This document shows, one piece after another, positions 26,262 to 39,200 of a DNA stretch of 64,000 bases. The DNA is from Podarcis raffonei (lineage: Eukaryota > Chordata > Lepidosauria > Squamata > Lacertidae). Within the stretch, counting starts at the first letter, position 1. The number at the start of each line of letters is the position of its first letter. The notes beneath the pieces were generated by a model, which was not told the DNA's origin, ran no database searches, and saw only the letters and a list, made by a program, of their open reading frames with translations. The stretch spans positions 56,167,979-56,231,978 of the forward strand of contig NC_070611.1 of the NCBI RefSeq assembly GCF_027172205.1, written 5' to 3'. The position numbers and the translations under genes are program-made.

Positions 26262-26948
26262 TACCCTCCAACATTTCTCCGATGAAAATAGGGATGTCCC
26301 ATTCCATAATGATAATTTTACTATTTATACCCCACACGTCTTTGCCCCAGCCACTCTGGGCAGCTTTCAACATATATAAAAACATAATAAAACATAGACC
26401 ATTAAAAAAACACCTCCCTATACAGAATTAAGGGACACGGGTGGCGCTGTGGGTTAAACCACAGAGCCTAGGACTTGCTGATCAGAAGGTCGGCGGTTCG
26501 AATCCCCACAACGGGGTGAGCTCCCGTTGCTCGGTCCCTGCTCCTGCCAACCTAGCAGTTTGAAAGCACGTCAAAGTGCAAGTAGATAAATAGGTACCGC
26601 TCCGGCGGGAAGGTAAACGGCATTTCCGTGCACTGCTCTGGTTCGCCAGAAGCGGCTTAGTCATGCTGGCCACATGACCCGGAAGCTGTACGCCGGCTCC
26701 CTCAGCCAATAAAGCGAGATGAGCGCCGCAACCCCAGAGTCGTTCGCGACTGGACCTAATGGTCAGGGGTCCCTTTACCTTTACATACAGGATTGCCTTC
26801 AGACAGCTCGGGCATCAGATAACTCCATACCCTCCAACATTTCTCCAATGAAAATAGGGACGTCCTAAGGAAAAGTGGGACATTCCAGGATCAAATCAGA
26901 AACTGGGACGGTTTCTCTAAATCAGGGATGTCCCTGAAAAATAGGGTC
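26262..26948. repeat. Family B composite repeat with an internal Sauria SINE
   Basis: It has the same order as 23753-24105: ACCCTCCAACATTTCTCC, a reversed LINE tail, GGATTGCCTTCAGA, then CAGAAACTGGGACGG and a truncated right end at AAAAATAGGG. The Sauria SINE 26431-26784 interrupts it after CTATACAG. Confidence 0.6.
26431..26784 (+). mobile_element. Sauria SINE
   Basis: The head GGGTGGCGCTGTGGGTTAAA and box B GGTTCGAATCC (26494-26504) are followed by the Sauria body and a TTTACCTTTA terminus. The flanks ATACAGAATT and ATACAGGATT suggest a duplication with one difference. Confidence 0.92.
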
Positions 26949-26986
26949 TGAAAGCAGATGTTCTACCACTGAGTTGTGGCCCTTCA

Positions 26987-28068
26987 TCAAATATTTCTCT
27001 ACTATAATCGTCTCCCACAGAGATTGAACTGCTTGAGAACATGAGGCAGGAGCCAAAGGTTACAGAACGATACGGCCCCTGACTAATATTATTGGGTACC
27101 ACTATTTGTACAGGCCTGCTTTATCGGTTTTAATGGCTAAAGTTGCAACTGGCGAACAACATGAGGTAAAAAGTGAATCATTTCGCATTGCCAGTGGGGA
27201 GTTTATATTTTCACAGCCATTCCTTGGCCTTGAAGCAGTCACACTGCCCAGCAGCTGAGGTGGGTGGTGGGGCCAGGGGTTGGGGGGAGGGAGGGAATAG
27301 CACTTGTCTTGGAAGGATATTGGTTTCCTCCAATGCCATCCTCTTAGCAGGCGGAGCCGGGCTCCTTTCCATCCCTCCCATTGGTGAGCTGCAATAGGTC
27401 GGGACTTCCTCTCACGTTTTTATCTCAAGATGAAGGTAATCTGTGTAAGAATTGCTTCTCTGTGCATTCCCTGAGAACTGCTGATCTGAGGGTAGGGAGG
27501 GAAAGGAGCAGAAAGATAATCTTTAAGCAGTTGAGAAATGTTACAGGAAAGAATGCAAAAAGCATAAAGGGAGAGAGAGAGAGAAAATACTTTTTTTTTT
27601 TAAGCTGTGGATTTTCTTCCCTATTTTAATTTGTGCTAAACTGAATGCTAACTCTTTAGTTGAGGTGCACCTGAAAGTGGGCATACCGGCAAGAAGAAGA
27701 AAGCAAGGCTCAAAAAAACGTTTGGGTTTCTGCCCACCTGATTCATACTCCAAGCAAACAAACGTGATGCGAGGTGAAAAGAAAATGGACTCCACGGAGG
27801 CCGCCTGGTGATTTTCCTGGTGGTGGTCAGAAGGAAGAACATTATGTTCCTCAGACACTTATGGTGCGATGGTCATGAGGAGGCACTAGTCAGTCCTACA
27901 TAAAGGCAGAGACTCTCCAATGCATTTCGCAACGTCCCTTTAAAGGAGAAAAGAAGCAAGAGCCGCCAATAACGCTTCTGTAGAAGGAGGGAACCATTTT
28001 CCCAGGGCTGGAGGAAGACCCTGAGGATTCCCATTGGGTCATCAAGGAGATACACCAGGAACAGAAGG
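26987..28068. other. Intergenic sequence and probable SLC13A4 promoter/5' UTR
   Basis: No repeat is recognised. About 27345-27400 contains GGCGGAGCC and CCCATTGGTGAGC (an inverted CCAAT box) in GC-richer context, a plausible TATA-less promoter about 700 bases before the start codon. No upstream exon can be assigned. Confidence 0.3.
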
Positions 28069-28167
28069 ATGACAGTAGTGAAGGAGCTGCTCCGTGCCAG
28101 AAACCTGTTGCTGGTTATCCTGATTCCACTCTTGTTGCTTCCTTTGCCTCTCTTATATCCCAGCAGT
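28069..28167 (+). CDS. SLC13A4: SLC13A4 coding exon 1
   Basis: It encodes 33 residues, MTVVKELLRARNLLLVILIP then LLLLPLPLLYPSS: a short positively charged start and the first membrane segment. The length equals human exon 1 as I recall it, supporting this ATG. Donor AGT|gtaagt, phase 0. Confidence 0.93.
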
Positions 28168-31100
28168 GTAAGTACTTTGCTTCCCCGCCCTCTCATTTTC
28201 ACCATAACTGGATTGGGAGCCAGTCTGGTATAGTAGTTAGAGTGCTGGACCAGAACCAGGATTCATCCCATTTCCTCTTAGCCATGAAACTCACTGGGTG
28301 ACCTGGGAGCCAGTCACTCAAGCTCAGCCTAGCCTACCTTCACAGGGTTGTGTTGAGGATAAAACAGGGAAGAGGAGAAATATTTATGCCACCTTGAGCT
28401 CCTTGTAGGAAAGGTGGGTTATAACTGTGATAAATAAATTAATGTGCTCAAGAGTTAGCAGGCCAACTAGGCAAAGCATTCTTGGGAAGCGGCCAGGAAG
28501 GTGTATGCAGGGGAGCAGGGAGAGTTGCGGTGCAATTCTCTACTCAGAAGTAAGCCCTATTGAATAAGTGGGGTTCGATTGCAACATTAAGGTGGCAGCC
28601 CCTTTGCCTCCATTGCATGGGATCTCCATAGGACGCTACTCAGCCTTGATTATTTATTTCATTGAGAAATTACTTCTCAAAGCAACTTTGCAATGCAACA
28701 AAAACATCTCTAAGACAATTGTGTGTGCAAAAGGAGTTAAAACAGTTGCATATATATAAAACAATTAAAAACAGTTTTAAATATATAAATTAAATTCTTA
28801 CAGCAAATTGTTCTGGATTCCAGCTTTACTCCAATGAAAATGATGCTGTTTCCAGGGTGGACTCATAGAAATGTAAAGTTGGAAGGGGCTCAAAGAACCC
28901 TTGACAGATGACTATCCAAGCTTTGTTTAAAATCTTCCAGTGAAGGAGACAGTCCTTCTGAGGCAGTCCGTTCCACTGCCAAACAGCTCTTACAGTCAGA
29001 AAATTCTTCCTAATGTTTAGTCAGAATCTTCTTTCTTGTAATTTGGATCCATTGGTTCAGGTCCTCTGGAGCAGCAGAAAACAAACTTGCTCCATCATCC
29101 ATGTGACAGCCCTTCAGATATTTGAAGATGTTATAGAGCTTTGAGGATGGAATGCTCAGGAGGTCTTTGGTCGCTGAAGCTAAGTGATGTACTATATTCT
29201 AGGCCAGGCTTTCTCAGCCTTGGCTCCCCAGATGTTGTTGGACTACAACTCCCACCATCCCTAGCTAGCAGGGATGATGGGAGTTGTAGTCCAACAACAT
29301 CTGGGGACCCAAGGTTGAGAAAGGCTGCTCAAGGTTGAGGCCATGTGGTGTTAATGTGTCCACGTTGTTGGATCTGTTGCATTATCCGTAGCTTCTCAGA
29401 AGTGTTCAGCAAACTTGCTTGATGTGCTGTTTGATGCTTTCATTGTCTGCCAGCCCATCTATTTATCTATCATCTACAAGCTAAAACAAATATATAGAAA
29501 CCATTTCAGATCCAATACTGATACTCACTTATAATGAGAAAAAATGTGCTCTGCACATGCCCAGAAACATGCTGTGATTACATGCAGGGCTGAGCGGCCA
29601 TGTGCCTTTTTCCAATTAAGTTCTGTTTACAGTCTTGGATTCTAGATTTAAATATGCAGCTGTGAGTGCAAAAATACATGAGGAGAGGGAAACAGTTCTC
29701 CTTGGTCTCCTGTGATAATCTTAATCAAAGAATGAAGCTGAGTTGCATTATCATTTGAACTGAAGGAAAAGGCAGATGAAATTTCCTTATTAATTTTGGA
29801 GACGAGTTTCCTTTCGCAAATGAATTTGCACTGCCGCAAATGCTCTCTAAGAAGGCAGCGTCGCTAACTTGGCGGTGTTTGTTTTAATGAAGTCGAGTTG
29901 CACCTTTTGATTAATTTGTTTGCAACTTGTTTAATTAATGGTGTCCCCTTGTTTATCAGGGTTGGAGTGAACAAATGAACAAATTGGCAAATTAGGCAAA
30001 GTCGAAGTCAGCTAAAACAAATTTCAACCTCATTAAACAAGTAAACGAAGAGCGAGGCAAAGGAAGATAAATGAGGTTTTTTTCCTTTCCTTTTGCCTCT
30101 CTTGAGCTGACAAGAGTTAAGCAATTACAAGCTTACAGACCTGGTGCGATGATGAAGATGGAATGACAGCATGATGAATTTAAAAAATCAAATTAGCCAG
30201 CAGGTAGTTACTTAATATAGAACTAAATAAGGGATGGGCAGGTCTGCTTCCAGTCCATTTTACTTTTGTATGCTTTTGCCCACAATTCTGTTCCACTCCT
30301 GCATTAATCTGCATTTCATATTCATATTTAAATGTGTATTTTCCTCTAAGACTATCTTTTGAAATTGGGAGTGGCAAACCCTTTTCAGCTCAAGGGCCAC
30401 ATTCCCTCCTGGGCAACATTCTGAGGGCCACATGTGAGTGGTAGGTGGGGCCAGAGGAAAAAGTGGGTGGGGTAAGCAAGGAAAATTTTACCTTGGCTAG
30501 TTTCACCCAGCCCTCTGTCTCCTCCATCTGAACAAGCAGTGGGCATTACTAGTGCTTAAGGGCACATTCCAGCCTGGCAAAAGCATTCAGGGTGCAAAGC
30601 AGAGCTAATAAGTTTGATGACCGAGAGAGAGGGGGTTGGTGGCCTTGGGGAGAGTTATGAGGGCCTGAGGCAGAGGCCTACAGGGCCACCCTGACTTAAA
30701 TGCATATTTTGCTATATTTAAACCTCTAAGAACTGCATCACAAAATTTGGAGAAATGCAAAATCAAGTGGATTGCTATGGGCTGATCTGCACCTTTAGTC
30801 CATAGAGGCACAGAACAGGAAATTCCATATATTTATTTCATGGAAACATTTATACGCTTCCCTTCTAATGCCCACAAATCACTCACAATGCCCCACATAC
30901 AGCTTAAAATCACAATTTTAGATCAGTGGGAAAACGGCTGTTTGAAACACTCAAAGAATAGTTAAAATCAGCCACAAGCTGAAAACCAGCTTAAAGCACA
31001 TGCCAACGTTCCACATGCCTGGATAGATTTGCCGAAACAAAATTGCTTTTAGCGGGTGCTGAAAAGATTACAGGGAAGGTGTCTGCCTCAGTTTCCAAAG

Positions 31101-34100
31101 TGCAGGCACAGCCACACCAAAAGAGAGATTTCTTCCAATTGCTGAATGAGTATTATGTGAAACCTGTAACAGTGCCAAAGGGGTTTGAGTGGGCATGCAT
31201 GAAGTAAAGCAATCTTGCAGGTAAACTGTGACAGGCTTCATATACTAGCAGTAACACCCTTGAACTTGACCCAGCAGCAGACTGGCAACCAGTGCAGGTT
31301 TCTGGGCTGAGGTGCTCAATGCTCAACCTCCCCTTGTTCTTTGGCTGCAGCAGTTGGTTGTCAGGGCCAACTTGATAGCCAAGTTCTCTTTGGCTATCAA
31401 TGCAGAAAAGTGGTAATAAACCTCTTCTCTGTGTCTGAAGCTGTGCCGATGAGAGTGGAAGGGCACCAGGTTGGAAAAGATGGCCTTAGGATTGGGAACT
31501 GTAACTCAAGTCAGAAATATCATGCTATTAAATGTGCTTGATTGGATTCAATTCAACTATATGCATTGGTTTCTCTCTTTCTCGCTCCCTGCTCACTTTA
31601 ATTCTTTTGTAAAGGCCTAAAAATTAAATTAAACCATTCGTGGTTTTTCCTCCAGTTTTCTCCATGCATGTCTCTCTTGTGCAGAACAAAACACAAGATG
31701 GATGTTTGCACGCTTTGCTCTCAGAGCTTTCTACAAGCTCCACTCATATCTCCATCCAGACATGCGAGAGATATTATAATATTTCAAGGACACATTCCAG
31801 CCAAACAAACACACTTGAGAAAGTTGCAGGGCAGGGACAGTGTGTTCCTATCTTGTATTTTTATGTTGTGAACTGTCCCATGCTCTTCGGATAAAGGATG
31901 GTACAATATAAATAATATAATATATAGTAAACCCACAACTTACGGGCCTTTAACTCGTGTGCATTCAGCTTTACATGCTTGGCAAAAAAAAAAAAGATTA
32001 AAGGGGAGGAGGCTGGCAACGACTTTGGCAATCCCACCCATTTTTGAACCCAATATGTTTTGATGATATGCGATTTTGGCTTTAGGCACAATCCCCAGAA
32101 TGTAATTCCCAGATAAATTGCAGGGCTTCCTGTTATATTATGTGTTATATTAGGGGTTATGTAGATTTGCAAAAATGTGTATATTAGGGGAAATTGCTTA
32201 CCGTATTATTATTTATTAAATTTCACCCAAAGACCACAGGGCAGTTTACAATATAAAAACACAAAAATACACAACATAGTAACAAACAAAAACAATAAAC
32301 AAAATGCAGAATGATGCAGAAATGTTGAGAGCTGAACTTGGGAGAAATGAGAAACTGAAATGAACAGATGGCCATCTGCTATGGGTTCATTAGTTGAGAG
32401 TCCTGCATTGTAGGCGGTTGGACTAGGTTCCCTTCCAACTCTACCGTTCTATGAAATCGGCAGATTCTCTCATGCCGAATGATAAGGCATCGAACCAGCA
32501 CCCAAGTATCCCGTGTGTCCACTGGTTTCCAAAACACCATCTTCAGAAGCGACACACAGCTGCAGTGCTCCCCTCCCTCTGGAGGATCATAAGCTGCAGT
32601 TTAGAATGACTAATCAAACTGATCCTTTTGTGTTCTGCACGAAGAATCGAAGCACAGACAATAATTTAACATTGCGTAACTCAATCAGAAAGAAAACCCT
32701 GCGGTCTTTCTCGGTGGATCAAGTGGAATGGAAAGAAATTAGCGCAGAGTGCCTACTCACGACAAGCTGGCTTCTAAGCTCTTCTTCATTAAATAGCCCA
32801 GTTATCCGATAGCCTAGTTACTTGATCATTAAATAGCCCCACGGAGGCCGATTATGGTTTAGCTGAGATTAATAAAATGGCTGTTGTGAATCACTTTTCT
32901 TCCTGAAGGCTTGCCAGTCAGCCCTTGGCTGTTAGTCATCATGTCTGCATGGCATCTTGAGATCCAAAAGTAGTGTGGCAATGGACAGCTGCTGCTGTGA
33001 AGAGACAATGGGAGAGGTTTATTGTCCTCGTGCCCTGGCTGTGAGCAAGATTTTTCAATTGACTTGCCTAAAATCCAGGACAAAGCACCACCTTTCAGAA
33101 ATCCCCCCCCCCCGGACATCAATTTCACCCATGAAATCCCAGACCTATGGCAGCCCTACTTTATGCAGGATAGTAGGATGGTAAAGGTAAAGGTAAAGGT
33201 ACCCCTGCCCGTGCGGGCCAGTCTTGCCAGACTCTGGGGTTGTGCGCCCATCTCACTTAAGAGGCCGGGGGCCAGCGCTGTCTGCAGACACTTCCGGGTC
33301 GCGTGGCCAGCGTGACAAGCTGCATCTGGCGAGCCAGAGCCGCACACAGAACGCTGTTTACCTTCCCGCTAGTAAGTGGTCCCTATTTATCTACTTGCAC
33401 CCGGGAGTGCTTTCGAACTGCTAGGTTGGCAGGCGCTGGGACTGAACAACGGGAGCGCACCCCGCCGCAGGGATTTGAACCGCCGACCTTTCGATCGGCA
33501 AGCCCTAGGCGCTGAGGCTTTTACCCACAGCGCCACCCACGTCCCACCCCGCGTAGGATAGTAGGGGTCTTCTTATGTTCAGCCAATTTGATACTTGCTT
33601 TGGTTTATTGTTTCATTCATAAACTGCTTTGCTAGTAAAATATCCATTGTTTACATACGAAAGATGCATACATTACGCCTCATTTAAATCTCTTCTAAAA
33701 ATCCATGTCTGCAAAGTCTTTCCTGAATTAACATTGGCTGAATGAATCTTTCCCCTCCCCTGATTATCTGTTGCCACTTATTGAGCCCCTTGATCCATTC
33801 TCTGTCACATCCAACCTCCAACCTTATCCTCCCTCTTTGGGGTGGGGGGCAGGGGGGTGCTTCCGCAACAGCGTGGCAGGAGAATGGATCCTTCACATTT
33901 GCACCCCTCTGCTCTCAAGTTCTAGACGTTTCCCCACTCAGTTTAGTTTCATTTCCCAGAAAAGAAGGAGGTGAGGGGATGAGATGAGGCAACATTCAGG
34001 ACTTCAAGGATCACCTCTCCCCACGTGAGCCAACCGAGACCTTACAATCATCATATGTGTATCATATGCCTTGGAAGGTCAGGAGGGTGGCAGCATGACA

Positions 34101-36181
34101 AAAGGCCTTCTCAGTGGTAGCTTCCTGCTTGTGGAATGCTCTCCCTGGGGAGACTCGCCTGGCACCATCATTACATAGCTTGAGGCCATGCATGAAAATG
34201 TTTCTTTATTGCCAGGCCTTCGGCTCTTAATTATCTATGGCCTGGTGGGGGTGGGATGTTTTAATCCTGTCTTTAAACAAAAGGATTGTCTTTTATATAT
34301 TTTTTCTTTTGTGTCAGTTTCAATGTATGTGTTTGTTTATATATTGTAAGTCCATTACGGCGAAAAAGCAACTGTTGAATTTAATTTGTCGTAATAATAA
34401 TAATATTGTCTTGAAAGATGGGGAATCCCTGATCCTCCAAAATGGTTCTAGCTAACAGTACCACCTAACTGAGGAATGTGAGAGTTTGCCCAGAAGCACC
34501 CAGATTTGCCTCATTATTTGAGGGACACACAGAACTGATGCACACCCACCTCCTAGAATCTGCATTATAACTGCAGAGGATTCATTCAGCTCCTCTGCAG
34601 TCTCCCTGCCCTATTTTAGCACACCCTTCACTCCCTTGTCATCTAGCAGTCCAGATGCCTCCCTGCTTCTGATTCATTGTTGGTCTTCATGCTTTGATTT
34701 AGTGCGGTTTGCACAGTGCAAAGGTGGCTTGTGAATATTTTTGAATAAAGCTGTTTACATTCAAAATATCTTTCCGTTTGCCTTAAGGTCAGCTTGCGCT
34801 CCTTCAGCCAGATTTTTGTGTTCCTCTTTTGTTTTCCTTTTTCGCTCTTCAAACAGCAAACCTCCATCCTATCGCTCAACTCCATATGACAAATTGCTCT
34901 GGAGCTCCTCTCCAATTTCAATTCTTTGCAGTAGAGTCAGAGGTTGCTGTTTGGAAAACAAGCAGAATATTCTGCAGCGTGCACAGCTCTAAGCCATGTG
35001 CTTTCCTGAATCGCAGCCACTGTAAATATCCCGCCACATAACCAAGTCATCAATGCTAGCAGTGAGTTCAAAAGATCAGAGGAAGAAATGTCTGTAGCAA
35101 ATAATTTATATTCCCTGCTGTGTGTTTTGGGGATAATCTTCATCAGATGTACATTGATGGCGTATCATCACCATCAGTTGTGGACATGTAGCTGGAGTTC
35201 CCACTCAATTTCACTTAAATGGGAAACATGGATAGCTTTAAAAGAGGATTAGACAAATTCATGGAGGATAAAGAATAACGGTGGCTACTAGTCATGGTGG
35301 CTGTGCCCTGTCTCCATGCTTGGAGGCAGAAATGCCTCTGAATACCAGTTGCTGGAAATCGCAGGAGGGCAAAGGGCAACAGTTTGGCCACTGTGAGAAC
35401 AGAATGCTGGACTAGATGGGCCAGCACACTCTTCTCAGATACTGCTGAGCTACGACTTCCATCATTTCCGACTATTGACCATACTGGCAGGGCACTGCTT
35501 GCCCATCGCTGACTTGAAGGTTCCTGTTCAGATGAAAAATCTAAGGGAAACAAAGACACTTAAACAGCAAAATGTCTTGAGGGCAGTAGGAAAGAATCCT
35601 GTAGATCCTTGATGGTCACTAAGGACTCAGATATACAGCTGCAAATCAAACGTTTTAAGTGTGTTGCAAAGTGCAATATAGAAATGTGACACTAGGTGGC
35701 GATGGTTAGCTATGGCAAATACAATATATTATTCAAAACGGTGTGTGTGTTTTTTTTTAAAAAAGGCATTGCCACAGCGTGTTTTTTTTATATGTGTGTA
35801 GATTCCACCTAAATTTTGCCCTGAAGCCAAATTTGGAATTTCCTGCTAGGTTGTGAAACTTCTGAGGATTATTGAGACAAAGTGGGGGAAGGATTTCAGT
35901 GACACTAGTGACATATCTTAGGGATGCTCTGCACATCCTTAACCTGGTTAGCATTCCGTAAGGATAGAGTCAGGTGCTCTGGAGTGAAATGGCAATTGTT
36001 TAAATCAGTCTTCCCCAAATTGGTGACCTCCAAATATTTTTGGACTCCAAGTTATGGAATGATCTCCTTAGCCTTATTTTGAGTGCAGTCCTATTCATTT
36101 GTTCAATTTCCATCCTTCCTATGTTTTTATATATGCTATAAGCTCCCCAGAGTGAATGGGGAAACCCAGCCAAATGGGCAG

Positions 36182-36226
<45 letters not shown>

Positions 36227-39200
36227 TCCATCAATCTGTGCTCAAGGTGGCCAACAGCTGCAAAATATAAAGCAAAAACACTAGAAAATTACCAAAAACT
36301 GCCAGAGGAAAGCATACCTAAAACCAACAAAAACATCCAATACACAGAATAAACAGCAATTTATTTACGATGTCCACAAATGATCAGCTTCAAGCTGGTG
36401 GGAAGCTGCCAGTCAGAGCAAACAATAGTGGACTAGATGGACAAATAACCTGAATCAGTAGAAGGCATTCCTGCCAGTTTATTAAGCATCCATTGTGTTT
36501 GGCCCATTGACTGCATTCTCTTACACTGGGTGAAATGGGGCAACCCATGATTTTCACACGCTTTTATTTCATGCATGCATATCAGAGCTTTGGGTCACAG
36601 CAGTTGCCAATTCTGATTGCTTCTGCTTCTACAGGCGCTTGAGAAATGGCCTCTGTTCTTTAATACAGTCAGATCCCCTAACGAAGGAATAATAATGGAC
36701 CCTGTGCTGGAGAGCTTAACCGTTTGAATCAGAGTTACATAATGGCTAAGTACCAAAACAAAGTTAAGGATGGAAGATTATAGTACCTTTCCAAGAGTGG
36801 CTGTGTGCATGTCTAAAGCTGCAGCCACTAGAGCAGCCTGGCCTGGTTTTTCATCTACACAAGCGATGAAGCCAGTTTCTTCTGTCTGGACCAGGATAAA
36901 GGTGGTGGTGATGTTGGGAGAGATGGGCTCCCCTTAGCAAGTGGATTGCACACCAGAATCTCTCCTTTCTACACACCTGCATCAACATAGACTGAAGGAG
37001 CATTTCTCCCTATATAATCCTGCCAGGGCTTTCAAGTTGGTTTGGGAAGTTCTTTCAGCAATGCTGGCATAGCAGGAGCTGTAACTCAATGGAGGGTCTT
37101 CTCAGCAATAGCAGCCAGTTATCAAATACCCTCCCCACTGCACTTAGGTTGTATATTCTTTTTGGCAACCAAATGAAGACTGTCTTCTTCCACCTAGTCT
37201 TCTGAGTTGGCAGTTCCAAGCCCAAGAGATACTTGAGTTATATACTGAATAGATGGAGATGTTCAAGTTTATTGGGTTTGACATTGCTGTGACCCACCCT
37301 GAAGTCCGAATGATGAGGGGCAGGATTTAAATCACCTAATCAGTGATGGCCAAACTTGGCCCTCCAGCTGTTTTGGGACTAGAACTCCCATCATCCCTAG
37401 CTAACAGGACCAGTGGTCAGGGATGATGGGAATTATAGTCCCAAAACAGCTGGAGAGCCATGCTTGGCCATCACTGACCTAAATAAACAAACAACAAACC
37501 CCCTGAGCAATTTGCCTGCAACAGATCTTCAGTCCTTCTTCCATCCACAGCACCATCAGCCCTGAATAATGTGCCTGGTAAGTAACTCCCCTAAACATGC
37601 CAAGTAAGTAGATAGGAATGCCTTGTAGCAATAAATTAGAGGATTCTTTAGAGTCTCTCAGTTGGTTGTGCAATGTCTATTTAATGTCCTTGCATTTGGA
37701 CCTGCAGTTTCTGTTTCTTTTAAACACTGTATAATTTGAATTGGTGGATTATTCTATCGATTGTTGTGTAAACCAACTTGCAACCATCTACAGTGGTGCC
37801 TTGGTAGTCGAACAGCTTGGCTCCCGAACAAATTGGCTCCCGAACACCACAAACCTGGATGTGGGTGTTCCAGTTTGCAAACGTTTTTCGGAAGCCAAAT
37901 GTTCGACGCAGCTTCCACAGCTTCTGATTGAGTGCAGGAAGCTCCTGCAGCTAATCAGAAACCGTGCCTTGGTTTTCGAACCATTTCAGGAGTCGAACGG
38001 ACTCCCAAAACGGATTAAATTTGAGAACCAAGGTACCATTGTATAGCAAAAAGCATTCTATAAATACTGGAAATCAACCAATCAATAAACCATGTCTAGC
38101 TTCCACTGATAGCCTTTTCCTCCATGAAGTTGCCTAAGCCATCACTGTACCTTGTGAGAGAGAATGCCATTGCTTCACTACAGCTCAATTGACTTTCTCC
38201 TCCCTTTCTTTCTTTCAGGAAGCCTCGTGTGGCTATGTGCTGATCGTGACGGCAGTGTACTGGGTTTCGGAGGCCGTGCCACTTGGGGCAGCAGCCCTTG
38301 TTCCTGCTTTCCTCTATCCACTGTTTGGAGTCATGAAATCCAGCGAGGTCAGACTTTACGTGTACTTTTCTTATCTGTGCTACTGGGGCCTGAGGCACCT
38401 GTGCATGCAGGCCCTTCAAATAATTGCAGGACAGACACAAGAAAGATGGAGAAGCTGTGCTCTCTGTTGGGCAGGGATAGAACCAGTGGGCAGAAATGGC
38501 AAAGAATCAGATTTTGGCTAAACATTAGGAGCAACCCCCTAATGGTATGAGTTATCTGGCAGGGCAACAGATTGCCTCAGGAGGAAGAGAGAGAGCTGTC
38601 TGCTGCAGGTATTTAAACATTGGCCAGGGGGTAGGAATACTGAGCCTGTAGTCTGCATTGCAGATCTTGCATTGAGCATGGGAGCTGGGTTAATTGATCT
38701 CTTTAATGCTGTGATTCTATTATGTCGGATCATTCCGTGACTTTGTATTTGAAGGTTGGGGCCAACTGTATTACTTTCTCCCTAGGACTGGGGAGCAGCA
38801 GACACGCACATGTTGCTTTTTAGCACATAACACCTGCTTTTACAACTAAGGAATGTTCACTGCAAAATTCATGCTCCTTGACTAATCTGTATTTTTGGAC
38901 AGAGCAAAGAACACTTCATTCATTATTTACATTGTTTTTATGCTTCCCATTAACAACAAGTTCTCAGAGTAGAGTTTCTTTTAAAAAATATGTGCAAATG
39001 CAACATGAAAATAGAGTACCTTAGTTAAAAAGGTTCCTCACAGACACTTTCATGTTCTTTTCTCACTCTTCTTGGCTTGTGTCTGCATCATAACCTTTCT
39101 CTCCGACCTCCACCCCAACCCCTGGTTAGCACATGCAACCATTGTTTTAATAAGCGTAATCTTGAATGGAAAGAAAAGAATCCATGTCAACCAGAAGCAC

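Larger units (their letters stand above)
26110..26986 (-). mobile_element. tRNA-Ala-like SINE, split by nested insertions
   Basis: The tail half (26110-26255) reads, reversed, as the end of the SINE seen at 56162 (GACTCTGTATGAGAGCTTCC). The head half (about 26946-26986) reversed gives CAACTCAGTGGTAGAACATC, an A-box region. Between them lies the family B element 26262-26948, which itself contains a Sauria SINE: three nesting levels. Confidence 0.65.
28168..38218 (+). other. SLC13A4: SLC13A4 intron 1 (10 kb)
   Basis: It is the largest intron of the gene and is rich in LINE ends, SINEs and MITEs listed separately. No extra exon is recognised. Confidence 0.85.

Noticed and set aside
27873-28205. 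110-codon minus-strand frame
   Set aside because: Antisense shadow of SLC13A4 exon 1 and its 5' flank; no recognisable protein.
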